31,795 nucleotides of DNA, taken from CAYVUM01 sp964454795 (lineage in GTDB: Bacteria > Pseudomonadota > Alphaproteobacteria > Rhodospirillales > Defluviicoccaceae). Where the stretch lies: positions 1-31,795 of the forward strand of contig CAYVUM010000035.1 of NCBI GenBank assembly GCA_964454795.1. The letters run 5' to 3'. A program made the position numbers and the translations under genes. A model generated the notes under the pieces. That model was given only the letters and a program-made list of their open reading frames with translations, ran no database searches and was not told where the DNA came from. This document shows, piece by piece, positions 8,488 to 16,788 of the stretch. The first letter of the stretch is position 1. Each line of letters starts with the position of its first letter.

Positions 8488-9669
8488 ATGCCTCCTCTGA
8501 AGATTTTGACCGTGACCGGATGGATCCCGACCACAGAAGCAGGCGGGGTCGGGACGGTGATCCGGATTCTCTATAAGTACCTGTCCGCGGAACACACCGT
8601 CCACATTCTCGCCAACGACTGGGACTCAGTGCGGCTTCGCTGCATCGAGGCGTCCGGAATGACCTTGAACCTGCGCCGACATCGGACGCCATTTTCGAAA
8701 CAGAAGCCTGTTGCGGGTTTCCTTGGTTGGCTTCGCGATTTACCACTGACCCTGTGGGATCTGAAACGGTTTATAAAAGAGCAGGAGATCGAAGTCATCC
8801 ATTTGCATTATGCTGCCAGTTATCAGTTCTATTTTCGCATTTTGAGGTGGCTGGGCGGGCCGCCGTATCTGGTCACGCTTCACCGTGGCGATACTGTCAA
8901 CTTCTCCCAACAGAACCGGGTCGATCGGATGCTGATTCGCGCGATGTTGCGCGGCGCCGGAGCCAACGTTGCGGTCTCCGGCTGGCTTGCCGGCCAGGCG
9001 GCCGAGGCCTTCAACGGCTGCGGGGAGATCGGCGTGGTCCGCAACGGCCTGGATTTGGGGGAAGTGGATGCGGAGCTGAACCGTGCCGACGCGGCGGAAT
9101 CTGGCTTCGAGGTGCCGGAGCGGTTCTTGCTGTGCGTCGCCAACGTCACCCACTACAAGGGCATCGACGTTGCCATCCGGGCCTGGCCGACAGTGCGCGG
9201 GGTGGCGCCTGATCTTCACCTCATCGTCGCCGGCGAACCGCGTGAGGCCTGGGACTCCTGCCAGGCGTTGCTGGATGAGTTTGCCTGCCGCGACCGTGTG
9301 CATCTGGTCGGACCACTGCGGCGCCGGCAGGTCCTCAAGCTCATGGACCGCTCGCTCGGGCTCGTGGCTCCGTCGCGAAGCGAGGGACTGCCCATGGTCC
9401 TCCTGGAGACCGGCGCCCTTGGCCGCCCCATCGTCTGCTCAGAGATCGGGCCGTTCCTGGAGGTGGTGACGGACGGTGAAACCGGCCTTGTCGTTCCCGT
9501 CGAAAACGCCGATGCCCTGGCCGCCGCGGTCATCCGCCTTGCCGGCGATCCGGCCCTGGGCGCACGCCTGGGGCGGGCCCTGCAGGAGCGGGTCCGGCGG
9601 GATTTCTCAGCAGACACGATGGTTCAGCAGTACGTGCGTCTGTATCGGCAGCTGGTCACAGGCAGCTGA
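8488..9669 (+). CDS. Glycosyltransferase family 4 (GT-B fold)
   Basis: This enzyme would transfer a nucleotide-activated sugar to a lipid-linked or polysaccharide acceptor in the cytoplasm. The start at 8488 is chosen because GGAG sits 6 bases upstream and the protein then opens MPPLKILTVTGWIPTTEAGGVGT, the usual first strand and Gly loop of this family. An in-frame ATG at 8380 would add 36 residues of unlike sequence. The 393-residue protein has an N-terminal acceptor domain, then a C-terminal GT4 domain with FLLCVANVTHYKGIDVAI and the EX7E motif in SEGLPMVLLETGALGRP. It lies 117 bases after the flippase stop and is probably co-transcribed. A segment around 8700-8880 is AT-richer than the rest. 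The donor sugar is not predictable. Confidence 0.88.
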   Translation: MPPLKILTVTGWIPTTEAGGVGTVIRILYKYLSAEHTVHILANDWDSVRLRCIEASGMTLNLRRHRTPFSKQKPVAGFLGWLRDLPLTLWDLKRFIKEQEIEVIHLHYAASYQFYFRILRWLGGPPYLVTLHRGDTVNFSQQNRVDRMLIRAMLRGAGANVAVSGWLAGQAAEAFNGCGEIGVVRNGLDLGEVDAELNRADAAESGFEVPERFLLCVANVTHYKGIDVAIRAWPTVRGVAPDLHLIVAGEPREAWDSCQALLDEFACRDRVHLVGPLRRRQVLKLMDRSLGLVAPSRSEGLPMVLLETGALGRPIVCSEIGPFLEVVTDGETGLVVPVENADALAAAVIRLAGDPALGARLGRALQERVRRDFSADTMVQQYVRLYRQLVTGS

Positions 9670-9810
9670 CGCGCGAAAATCCGGTCGCGGCCCGGAACAC
9701 CGGAGCGCTTCTGCCCTACATCACCAGGGAAGGACACTGTTCTTGCGGAAAGGGCCTGGACCTGTCTTGCCCGGCCGCATTTCGCACCACCAGTCCGGGA
9801 GAGCCGACCG

Positions 9811-10470
9811 ATGGGTAGCGACACTGACCTGAACGACCGGATTGTCGACGTCGCCGTCGATCTCGCCGCGCGGGACGGCTGGGACAATGTCCACCTCCGC
9901 GACGTGGCCGCGGCGGTGGGCATCGGCCTCGATGACCTGGCGGCGCGCTTCCACGATCGCGACGCCATCGCCAATGCCTGGTTTGCCCGGGCCCGGGCAG
10001 CAATGCTGGCGCCGGTCGATGCGGGTTTCTTCACCCGGCCGGCGCGCGAGCGGCTGTATATCCTGTTGACCCGCTGGCTGGACACCCTCGCCCCGCGCCG
10101 GCAGGTCTCCGTGGAGATGCTGAAGGTCAAACTCTGGCCGTTCCATCCCCACCACTGGGTGCCGCTGGTGTTCGACCTGTCGCGAACCGTGCTGTGGTGG
10201 CGGGATGCCGCCGGCCTGACGGCGCCGCCGCCGCGGCGGGAGGTGGAGGAGGTGGGGCTCACCTGGCTGTTTCTCGCCACTCTGGTGGTGTGGGCGACAG
10301 ACCCGACCGTCGGCCAGCGGCGGACCCGCCGCTTCCTTGCTGCCCGGCTGGCGGACGCGGACTGTGTGATGGCCGGCCTGCCTTTGCCCCCGGCCCGGCG
10401 CAAGGACCGGCCGCGGGCGACCTCTAGAGCAGATCCCGATCTGATTGAATCGCTTTGCGATCCAATCTGA
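9811..10470 (+). CDS. TetR-fold protein (TetR-type regulator or COQ9-like)
   Basis: The 219-residue protein has an N-terminal TetR-type helix-turn-helix (about 8-50: DGWDNVHLRDVAAAVGIGLDDLAARFHDRDAIANAW). Its all-helical C-terminal domain includes LVFDLSRTVLWWRD and a final FL-x-ARLADAD helix. That part also recalls COQ9, a ubiquinone-biosynthesis protein with a TetR fold, so a non-DNA-binding role is possible. GGGAGAG upstream supports the ATG at 9811. The last 14 residues (RADPDLIESLCDPI) and the TGA stop are encoded by the 139-bp palindromic element starting at 10425, so the native C-terminus was probably different. It converges on the GH3 gene and is a candidate regulator of it. Confidence 0.75.
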   Translation: MGSDTDLNDRIVDVAVDLAARDGWDNVHLRDVAAAVGIGLDDLAARFHDRDAIANAWFARARAAMLAPVDAGFFTRPARERLYILLTRWLDTLAPRRQVSVEMLKVKLWPFHPHHWVPLVFDLSRTVLWWRDAAGLTAPPPRREVEEVGLTWLFLATLVVWATDPTVGQRRTRRFLAARLADADCVMAGLPLPPARRKDRPRATSRADPDLIESLCDPI

Positions 10471-10563
10471 TCGGGTGAATCTGCTCTGATTCAACAGGGT
10501 AGAGCGGATTCACGCCTCCCAATAGCATCGCGGAGCGATCCTATTGGGAGGCGACCCGCTCTA
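10425..10563. repeat. TA-flanked palindromic element, MITE-like, two hairpins
   Basis: The 139-bp element starts TAGAGC and ends GCTCTA. It folds as two near-perfect hairpins. The first is 10426-10453 with 10457-10487 (loop TTT, two mismatches and a small bulge). The second is 10500-10531 with 10535-10563 (loop GGA), whose inner stem contains GCCTCCCAATAG. Bases 10507-10563 recur exactly, as reverse complement, at 31602-31658. The other end (10425-10450) recurs with one mismatch at 31732-31757. The termini inside the TA are GAGCAGATC and, inverted, GAGCGGGTC, so they are short terminal inverted repeats. The hairpins could also act as a bidirectional transcription stop between the convergent genes. 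Similar TAGAGC...GCTCTA palindromes are known from memory in Rhizobiales. Confidence 0.9.
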
Positions 10564-12108
10564 AGCGTTTTCCTGGCTGTTCGCGCCGGCGAAATTGCGG
10601 AGGTCGGCGAACACGTCGTCATCGGTGATCACCCGCGGTACCTTGTTCTGACCGCCAAGCCGGCCATGGGCCTTCATCCAGTCGGCAAAGGTCCCCGGTG
10701 CGACAGGGCGGACCACGGGCGCGCGCATGCCATAGTCGCCGGAGCGGTGGACCCGGTAGTCATCATTCCGTTTGCACAGGTCTTCGTCGATGGCGCGGGT
10801 GAACCGGTCCACGTTGTCCGGGTCCGGAACGCCGTCGGCGAACTCAACGATGTAGAGATGGCCGCCCCGTTCGCTGTCAGCGTGCGGAAAAACCGGACCG
10901 ACGGACCAGTCGGTCACATTGCGGTCGATGGCCTCGGCGGCAGTCGCGACAGCGGCTTCGATCTCCTCACCGATCAGATGTTCGCCGAACGCCGATAGCA
11001 TGTATGAGGTGCGTCCGGTGATCAGGAGACGCGGCGGATCGCGGTCGATCAGCCGGACCGTGTCACCCAGGACATAGGCCCAGAGGCCGGCGTTCGATGA
11101 GACGACGAGCGCGTAATTGACGTCCGTATCCGCGTTGGCGATCCAGTGGCGCGTCGGCGCGGCGGACTCCAACTCTTCGACCGGAACGAATTCGTAGAAC
11201 AGGCCATTGTCGAGGATCATCCGCAGGCCCTCTCCGTCGCCGCGGTCGGCGACGGCGATGAACCCCTCACTGGCCGGGTAGACTTCGCGCGTCTCAGCAC
11301 CGCTGCCGGCAAGCTTTTCCGCGAACAGATCACGGTAGGGGGCGAAATTCACCCCGCCATGGACAACCAGTTCCAGGTTCGGGAACACCTCGGCCAGCGG
11401 CGCACCGCCGCTTTCCCCGGTCATTTGCTCGAACAGGATCAGCATCCAGCTCGGCACCCCGGTGATACAGCGGATATCGACACCGCGGGCAGCAGTTGCG
11501 AAAGCGGCGATTTTTTCCTCCCAGTCGCTGATCGCCTCCAGCTTGCGCGGTGGAAACGTGAACGGCCGGGCCCACCAGGGAATGGCGCTGGCGGCAATGC
11601 CGCTGAGATCGCCACTCCACACCCCGGGGGCTTCCTCCTCCAGCGCCGTGGAGCCACCGAGCATGAAGGTCTTGCCGCCAAAGACGTGGCTCTGCGGGCG
11701 GTTGAGCAGGTGTTGGACGATCACGTCGAGGGCGGCCCGGCGGTTGGCGGCGGTCATCTCGCCGCTGACCGGCAGGTTCTTGGTCACCCCGGTGGTCGTG
11801 CCGGAGGTGAACGCAAAGTAGGGGATCCGGCCGGGCCAGCTCACATTCTCCAGCACCGGGAAGGCTGGCTGCCAGTACTCGTCCCAGAAGGCCTCGTAAC
11901 GCCGCAGCGGCACGGCTTGCTGGAAAGCCGCGACCGAGGAGAGCCGGGCAAAGCCATGGTCGCCGCCGAAGCGGGTGGAGGCAGCCCGGGTCAGCAGGTC
12001 GAGAAGGACGCGTTGCTGGACCTCCGCCGGCCGCTCACCGGACAGGATGCGCTGGCGGCGGCGGGCATACAGGCGAAAGAGCGGTGTGGCGTCGAGGATC
12101 GCAGTCAT
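10561..12108 (-). CDS. GH3 family acyl-acid amido synthetase-like protein
   Basis: GH3 proteins are adenylating enzymes of the firefly-luciferase type. In plants they conjugate amino acids to acyl acids such as indole-acetate or jasmonate. Bacterial members are little studied. From the ATG at 12108 the protein has 515 residues, usual for the family. The ATP loop is FAFTSGTTTGVTKNLPV (about 99-114). A second motif, VYPASEGFIAV, and the C-terminal KVPRV/GGQNK block (GRLGGQNKVPRVITDD) are present, as is the hinge GRTSYMLSAFGEHLIGEEI. Upstream in-frame sequence does not resemble the family. The TAG stop (CTA at 10561-10563) consists of the last three bases of the palindromic repeat. The substrate is unknown. 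The penicillin acylase gene nearby has the opposite chemistry. Confidence 0.9.
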   Translation of the reverse strand: MTAILDATPLFRLYARRRQRILSGERPAEVQQRVLLDLLTRAASTRFGGDHGFARLSSVAAFQQAVPLRRYEAFWDEYWQPAFPVLENVSWPGRIPYFAFTSGTTTGVTKNLPVSGEMTAANRRAALDVIVQHLLNRPQSHVFGGKTFMLGGSTALEEEAPGVWSGDLSGIAASAIPWWARPFTFPPRKLEAISDWEEKIAAFATAARGVDIRCITGVPSWMLILFEQMTGESGGAPLAEVFPNLELVVHGGVNFAPYRDLFAEKLAGSGAETREVYPASEGFIAVADRGDGEGLRMILDNGLFYEFVPVEELESAAPTRHWIANADTDVNYALVVSSNAGLWAYVLGDTVRLIDRDPPRLLITGRTSYMLSAFGEHLIGEEIEAAVATAAEAIDRNVTDWSVGPVFPHADSERGGHLYIVEFADGVPDPDNVDRFTRAIDEDLCKRNDDYRVHRSGDYGMRAPVVRPVAPGTFADWMKAHGRLGGQNKVPRVITDDDVFADLRNFAGANSQENA

Positions 12109-12198
12109 GGCCTGGTCGTCGAGGTCCGGCCGTAACCGGCCGTGATGAGCACCCTGAGGATGTGCTGAGTGATGCTGCGGACCGCAAGGCCGCCCGGA

Positions 12199-12214
12199 TG
12201 TCAGCTTGCTGACA
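12199..12214. promoter_or_regulatory. Candidate operator upstream of the GH3 gene
   Basis: TGTCAGC-TT-GCTGACA is a perfect 7-bp inverted repeat with a 2-base spacer, about 90 bases upstream of the GH3 start. Its size and symmetry suit a dimeric regulator such as the TetR-fold protein encoded on the other side of GH3. A second, looser inverted repeat (ACACG...CGTGT, 12212-12231) overlaps it. The regulatory role is inferred from symmetry and position only. Confidence 0.33.
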
Positions 12215-12399
12215 CGCCCCTGCCCCGTGTGTCCGCCACAAACGGGGTGTCGTTGAATTTGACACATGGCAGGGTTGCTGCGGTCACCCTGAGTTAACCC
12301 TTCAAGCTCTTGATAAAACGACTGAAATTTGACCTCGCGCGATGGCGGGGGTGTCGGCATTTTTTACAACTTTGGCGATTAGACCGTCGCCGGATCTGG

Positions 12400-12619
12400 C
12401 TAAGTCCTTGGAACATCGAGAAATGAAAAATCTGGCACAGAGCGTGCATCAAACGCGGACAGGCGATCGGTTGCACTGGGGTGAGCTCACCCCGTTGTGG
12501 TCCGAGGGGCCGCCACCGCAGTGCCTGCGGCCGGCCAGCCTGTTCAGACGATTTCTCTCTCTCTCTCTCTCTCTCCCCTAACCCCATCACCTCGCGGCTC
12601 TTCGGAGCCGCTTTTTTTT
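12400..12619 (+). ncRNA. Candidate small RNA ending in an intrinsic terminator (5' end uncertain)
   Basis: A strong forward-strand terminator ends here although no forward-strand gene precedes it: both flanking genes are on the minus strand. A separate forward transcript would explain it. The putative RNA would contain a stem from GGGGTGAGCTCACCCC, a hairpin CCGCAG-TGC-CTGCGG, an unpaired (UC)11 tract ending UCUCUCCCC, and the terminator stem. CU-rich single strands can pair with Shine-Dalgarno sequences, and several alphaproteobacterial small RNAs use CU-rich loops this way. The start coordinate is a placeholder because no promoter was recognised. The role is inference. Confidence 0.4.
12594..12619 (+). 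terminator. Rho-independent terminator, forward strand
   Basis: A perfect 7-bp stem GCGGCTC/GAGCCGC with a stable TTCG tetraloop (12601-12604) is followed directly by eight T residues (12612-12619). On the minus strand the U-tract would lie on the wrong side, so it does not serve the penicillin acylase gene that ends 24 bases away. Confidence 0.88.
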
Positions 12620-12642
12620 GTGAGCGGACCGATAACTGCCCC

Positions 12643-14946
12643 TTAAGGGTCTTGACGACCAGCAACAGGCTGATCGGCGTTCAGCACCGTGGTCCGGCCG
12701 AAGTCGGCCCGAACCGTCTCCAGTTTCAGGGGCATGCGGATGTACCGGCCCTCGAGCCACAGCGGCACCTGATCCAGGAACGTCGAGCTGTTGATCCAGC
12801 CGTCCTGGCCGCCGAGCAGCACGAACCAGTTGCCGTCCGGATCGGTCATGTCGGAGACGTGCCGGGCCTGGGAGCCGTAGCGGACCCGATGCTCGTCCAT
12901 GGTCGTGCTGTGGGCGGTTTTCATCAAGGTGTCCGAGCTGCCGCCGATCGGATAGTCCCCGAATTGGAAGCGGCCACCGATCACCGGCAGAAACGCCAGC
13001 GGATGACGCAGCTCCAGGCGGTGCAGATCGCCCCACTGCACCCGGGGATCGTAGCCGTCGGCGGCCTCTGCGAGAGCCGAGCCCAACTGCTGCGTCAGGG
13101 TGGCATCGTCCGTGGCCCGGATGTCCTCGATGAGAAGGGCCTTGGCGCGGCCGAGATTGGCAAAGCTCTGCCAGTCCTCCGTACCATACAGCCCCTTGTA
13201 GAACGAGGTCGTGAACACCGCCCGAAACCGCTCGAATGCCACGGCATCCGTGGATTCGACCGTATAGAAGCCGTCCCAGGCGCGCATCGCGGCGAGAAGG
13301 TCGCGTTCGCTGCCGCTCGCCGCAGTGGCCACGCCCAGACCGTCCATCCGGTTGACCAACAGGTCGCGCAGTTTCACGGCGGATTGCATGTATACGTCCC
13401 GTTGCAGGGCCTTGACGTCATCGAGACCGACCCGGCCTTTGGCGCCGACCACCGCGGCCATCCGCTCGACCCGGTCATCGGGGGAGTAGAACCAGCCGAC
13501 AACGGGTCCTTTGCGGGTCGGGCGGTTGTTGGCCGATGCCAGCACCCCTTCCGGCGGATTGTAACTGGCGGGGAGTTCGGTCGCGTTCAGCAGAGTGGCG
13601 AAATTCGCCTCGGTCGTGGACGGGCTCAGGATCAGTTCATCGGGCGGGCCGTCGCGCTGCGGCACCTGGACCGCCATCACCTGGCCGATATTGCCGTCCA
13701 CGTCGGCGTAGAGCATGTTTTGGCCGGAGACGGCGAAGGTCGTGAAAGCGCGCCGGAAGGCGTCGAAATCGCCGGCCCGGGCGACCTCCAGCATCGCAGT
13801 GATCTCGTCGGAGGCGTCATGGCCGAGCCAGCGAAGCGCAAACGGCGGCGCGCCGCTCACCTTGTCCGCCAACTGCGGGGCGTCGGACAACAGCGGCCCC
13901 CACGGGGTCTCGCGGATGGTGATCTCCCGGTCGAGCCACCAGCGCACGCCGATGGTCTCGCTACGTTCGCGCATCTGACCCGGCTCCAGGCTCGATGCGT
14001 CAACCAGATCGCTGGAGGCGGCCCGCATGTTGGTTCCGCCCCAGGCGATCCGCTCGTTGCGGCCGATCGCGAAGAACGGCAGTCCGGGTACCATCAGGCC
14101 GACGGCCTGCAGTGTCGGGGTCTTGATCCCGGCGAGCAGCCAGAGATTGGGCAGGTTGATGCCAAGGTGCGGATCGTTGGCGAGGATCGCTCCGCCAGTC
14201 GTCGAGCGCGATGGAGCAATGGCCAGGGTATTGGAACCGGAGCGGCTCGACCCGGCGAGCAGCTCTGCAAGGCCACGGACGTCGCCGGGCGGGAAACTCG
14301 GGGTGGAATCGCCGCCGTCGTTGGTCAGCCGCTCCCAGATCTGCGGCCAGTCCTGCCGCCCGCGCAGTTCCAGAACCGAGAACCAGACCAGCCAGTTGAC
14401 ATCGGTGCCGGCCAGGCGGCCGAAGGTCAGGACATCCTCAGCCGTCCACGGCTCCCGCTCCAGCCCGAGAATCTCGTATTCGACCGGCAGCCGCTTAACG
14501 GTCGCCTGATAGTGATTGATCCCGGCGATGAACCGGTCGAGCCAAGCGCGCGAGTCCGGAGGCATGGCCGCCAGCACGTCCGGCGTTCCCCGGCCGAATC
14601 CCAGGATGCGCAGGGATTCGTCGATATCGGTGGCGAGCGGTCCGCCCATTTCGGCAATCCGGCCCTGAGCGATCCGCTTGTAGACGGCCATCTGTCCGAG
14701 CCGGAGGTGGGCATGGACGAGGCCGAGCGCAAAGGCGGCATCCGCGTCGGTTTCGGCGACGATGTAGGGAACCTGATGTTCATTCCAGTGAATGGTCACC
14801 GGCGCCGAGAGTGGCAGATCGCGGGCCGGCAACGCCTTCAGCCGGTCGTCCACGCCGCTCGGCGACGGCAGCGAGGTCAGCAGCGCACAGCCACCGACAA
14901 GGCTGCTGACACACAGGGCCGCGAGGGCGCGCAGTCCGAGTTTCAT
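12643..14946 (-). CDS. Penicillin acylase family protein (lipoprotein, Ntn-hydrolase)
   Basis: Members are periplasmic amidases that cleave acyl-amide bonds (penicillins, acyl-homoserine lactones, aculeacin-type amides) after self-processing into alpha and beta chains. The ATG at 14946 follows GAAGGG and opens a lipoprotein signal (MKLGLRALAALCVSSLVGGC), with the lipid cysteine at 20. The 767-residue precursor is normal for the family. The expected beta-chain N-terminal nucleophile is Ser238 in SRSGSNTLAI, followed by the conserved ILANDPHL block. Other family segments are GLVHAHLRLGQM near residue 75 and the late PIGGSSDTLMKT. It is the last gene of a minus-strand series, 103 bases after the antiporter gene. 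The substrate is unknown. Acyl-homoserine lactone or GH3-type conjugate cleavage are possibilities only. Confidence 0.9.
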   Translation of the reverse strand: MKLGLRALAALCVSSLVGGCALLTSLPSPSGVDDRLKALPARDLPLSAPVTIHWNEHQVPYIVAETDADAAFALGLVHAHLRLGQMAVYKRIAQGRIAEMGGPLATDIDESLRILGFGRGTPDVLAAMPPDSRAWLDRFIAGINHYQATVKRLPVEYEILGLEREPWTAEDVLTFGRLAGTDVNWLVWFSVLELRGRQDWPQIWERLTNDGGDSTPSFPPGDVRGLAELLAGSSRSGSNTLAIAPSRSTTGGAILANDPHLGINLPNLWLLAGIKTPTLQAVGLMVPGLPFFAIGRNERIAWGGTNMRAASSDLVDASSLEPGQMRERSETIGVRWWLDREITIRETPWGPLLSDAPQLADKVSGAPPFALRWLGHDASDEITAMLEVARAGDFDAFRRAFTTFAVSGQNMLYADVDGNIGQVMAVQVPQRDGPPDELILSPSTTEANFATLLNATELPASYNPPEGVLASANNRPTRKGPVVGWFYSPDDRVERMAAVVGAKGRVGLDDVKALQRDVYMQSAVKLRDLLVNRMDGLGVATAASGSERDLLAAMRAWDGFYTVESTDAVAFERFRAVFTTSFYKGLYGTEDWQSFANLGRAKALLIEDIRATDDATLTQQLGSALAEAADGYDPRVQWGDLHRLELRHPLAFLPVIGGRFQFGDYPIGGSSDTLMKTAHSTTMDEHRVRYGSQARHVSDMTDPDGNWFVLLGGQDGWINSSTFLDQVPLWLEGRYIRMPLKLETVRADFGRTTVLNADQPVAGRQDP

Positions 14947-15049
14947 GATCAGGCCCTTCGATGGTGGGTTTGACGGAACCGGCAATTCCGCGGATATGGG
15001 AGGCTTACGCGCCGCGGGCGAGATCGGACCGCGCGCCTCGCCATTTTGC

Positions 15050-16723
15050 TCACGGCCCTGCCCGGGACCCCGGAGGCGGCGGTCCCGGGTCATCGCACTC
15101 GGTTTCAATGGCGAAAATCAGCACAACCCGCTCGGCGAGCTCAAGGGCCGTGGTCAGGCCGTCGATCGCCACGGCGTTGGCCCCGGCCTTTTGCAGGGGG
15201 CGCACCGAGTCGGCATCGGGCACCCGCACGAAGATTTTCAGCCGGGGACAAGCAGCGCGGGCCATCTCGGTGATTTCCTCGGCGATGTCGGCGTCGGGCA
15301 CGGCGACCACCAATGCCTGGGCGCGGTCGACGCGGGCGGCGCGCAAGACGTCAAGCCGGGTGGCATTGCCGTAGAACACGGGCAGCGACCGGGCGCGGCT
15401 GGCGGCGACCCGGCGCGGGCTCAGATCGAGCACGACCAGCGGAATCCGCTGTGTGGCGAGATGGCGGGCGACCGCCATTCCCACCTGTCCGAACCCGGCG
15501 ATGACCACATGACCCGCAAGATCGCCCCCTTCCTTGTCCAGCTTGCCGAGGGCCGACGGCGCGGCTTCGCGGGCGCCGGCGGACAGCCGGACCAGCGCGC
15601 CGCCAGCCGCGGTGACCACCATCGACAGCCCGACGGCAACCGTGAGGATCTGCGCCTCGGTGTCGGGCAGAACGCCGGCGGCGGCGGCAAAGCCGAACAG
15701 CACGAACGCGAACTCGCTGCCCTGGGACAGCAGGCCCGCCAGCGCCAACGCCCGTTCCCGCGGCACCCGGAGCGCCAGGGCCAGGCCGGCGATGATCACC
15801 GCCTTGACCGCGATCAGCGTCACGACGGTGAACACGACCGCGGCGGCATTGTTCCCGGCGACCGACAGGTCGATGGACATGCCGACGGCCATGAAGAACA
15901 GGCCAAGGAACAGGCCGCGGAACGGCTGGATGTCGGCGGCGACCTGATGGCGGAACTCGGTGTCGGCGACCATCAGCCCAGCGAGAAAGGCACCGAGCGC
16001 CATGGACAGGCCGGCGTTTTCGGTCGCCCAGCCGACCCCGAGAACGAGGAGCAGGGTGGCGCCGGTGAACACTTCCGGCTGGCCGGCGCCGGCCGCGAGG
16101 CGAAAGACCGGGCGCAGCAGCAGCCGTTCGCCGAGGACGATCAGCGCCACAACCATCAGCGATTTCAACGCGGCTTCACCCAGTGCGAGTCCGAGATGAC
16201 TGTCGCCGCGCGCGGCCACCGACACATAGACCAGCATCGGCCCCACCAGCGCGTCCTGCACAAGCAGAATGGCGAGCGCGGAGCGGCCGAGCGGGCGGGT
16301 CATCGCGGTGCGCTCGCCCAAGACCTGCAGCGCCACCGCGGTGGACGAAAAACTGAGCGCACCACCGACCAGAAACGCCTGGATCAGCGTCAATCCGAGG
16401 CCCCAGGCGATCGTCGTGACGACCACCGCGGTCACCACCACCTGGCTGCCCGCGAGGATGAACGAGCGCAGCCGGAACAGCCGCAGGCGCTCCACCTTCA
16501 ATTCGAGCCCGACGGCGAACAGCAGGAACACGACCCCGAACTCGCCGATGCGGAGCGCCGCGTCCACGTTGGTAATCAGGCCGAGGACGTCGGGCCCGAC
16601 GACGAGGCCGGCGGCGAGATAGGCGAGCACCGAGCCGATCCGCAGCCACTGCGCCAGGGGCACGAACAGCAGAAGCGCCGCAAGCAGGATCAGAACATCG
16701 CCGAGGAAACCGCTGTCGTGCAT
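15050..16723 (-). CDS. CPA2 family monovalent cation:proton antiporter (KefB/KefC-like)
   Basis: This inner-membrane antiporter would exchange K+ or Na+ for protons. The 557-residue product has about 12 membrane segments of the Na_H_Exchanger type (opening with GFLGDVLILLAALLLFVPLAQ, then GLELKVERLR and FLVGGALSFSSTAVALQVL). A cytosolic TrkA-N/RCK Rossmann domain follows from about residue 400 (HVVIAGFGQVGMAVARHLA), which binds a nucleotide and gates transport. No TrkA-C domain follows. The ATG at 16723 gives the usual short N-terminus (MHDSGFL). An upstream ATG at 16768 in the same frame is possible and would add 15 residues. It lies 65 bases after rlmI. The Kef glutathione-sensing partner (KefF/KefG) is absent here, so ion specificity stays open. 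Confidence 0.88.
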   Translation of the reverse strand: MHDSGFLGDVLILLAALLLFVPLAQWLRIGSVLAYLAAGLVVGPDVLGLITNVDAALRIGEFGVVFLLFAVGLELKVERLRLFRLRSFILAGSQVVVTAVVVTTIAWGLGLTLIQAFLVGGALSFSSTAVALQVLGERTAMTRPLGRSALAILLVQDALVGPMLVYVSVAARGDSHLGLALGEAALKSLMVVALIVLGERLLLRPVFRLAAGAGQPEVFTGATLLLVLGVGWATENAGLSMALGAFLAGLMVADTEFRHQVAADIQPFRGLFLGLFFMAVGMSIDLSVAGNNAAAVVFTVVTLIAVKAVIIAGLALALRVPRERALALAGLLSQGSEFAFVLFGFAAAAGVLPDTEAQILTVAVGLSMVVTAAGGALVRLSAGAREAAPSALGKLDKEGGDLAGHVVIAGFGQVGMAVARHLATQRIPLVVLDLSPRRVAASRARSLPVFYGNATRLDVLRAARVDRAQALVVAVPDADIAEEITEMARAACPRLKIFVRVPDADSVRPLQKAGANAVAIDGLTTALELAERVVLIFAIETECDDPGPPPPGSRAGP

Positions 16724-16788
16724 CGTCCCGGAATTCGGACCCGCCGACCGCTTCCGGCGGAACATCATCCTGCGCGCAAACCGGGCCG

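Larger units (their letters stand above)
12109..12642. other. Noncoding region with palindromes, CU repeat and forward terminator
   Basis: This 534-base gap lies between the GH3 start and the penicillin acylase stop, both on the minus strand. It holds an inverted repeat near the GH3 start (12199-12214), a perfect 16-bp palindrome GGGGTGAGCTCACCCC (12478-12493), a small hairpin CCGCAG-TGC-CTGCGG (12516-12530), a run of eleven TC dinucleotides (12554-12575) and a classical forward-strand terminator (12594-12619). No protein-like frame was found. I could not pick a convincing promoter on either strand. Confidence 0.7.

Noticed and set aside
12594..12619. Terminator for the penicillin acylase gene
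   Set aside because: It is close to that gene's 3' end, but the T-run follows the hairpin only on the plus strand.
12481..14973. A long open frame on the plus strand opposite the penicillin acylase gene
   Set aside because: It is the antisense of a strongly conserved enzyme in GC-rich DNA, where stop codons are rare. The translation is Arg/Gly/His-rich with no family pattern.
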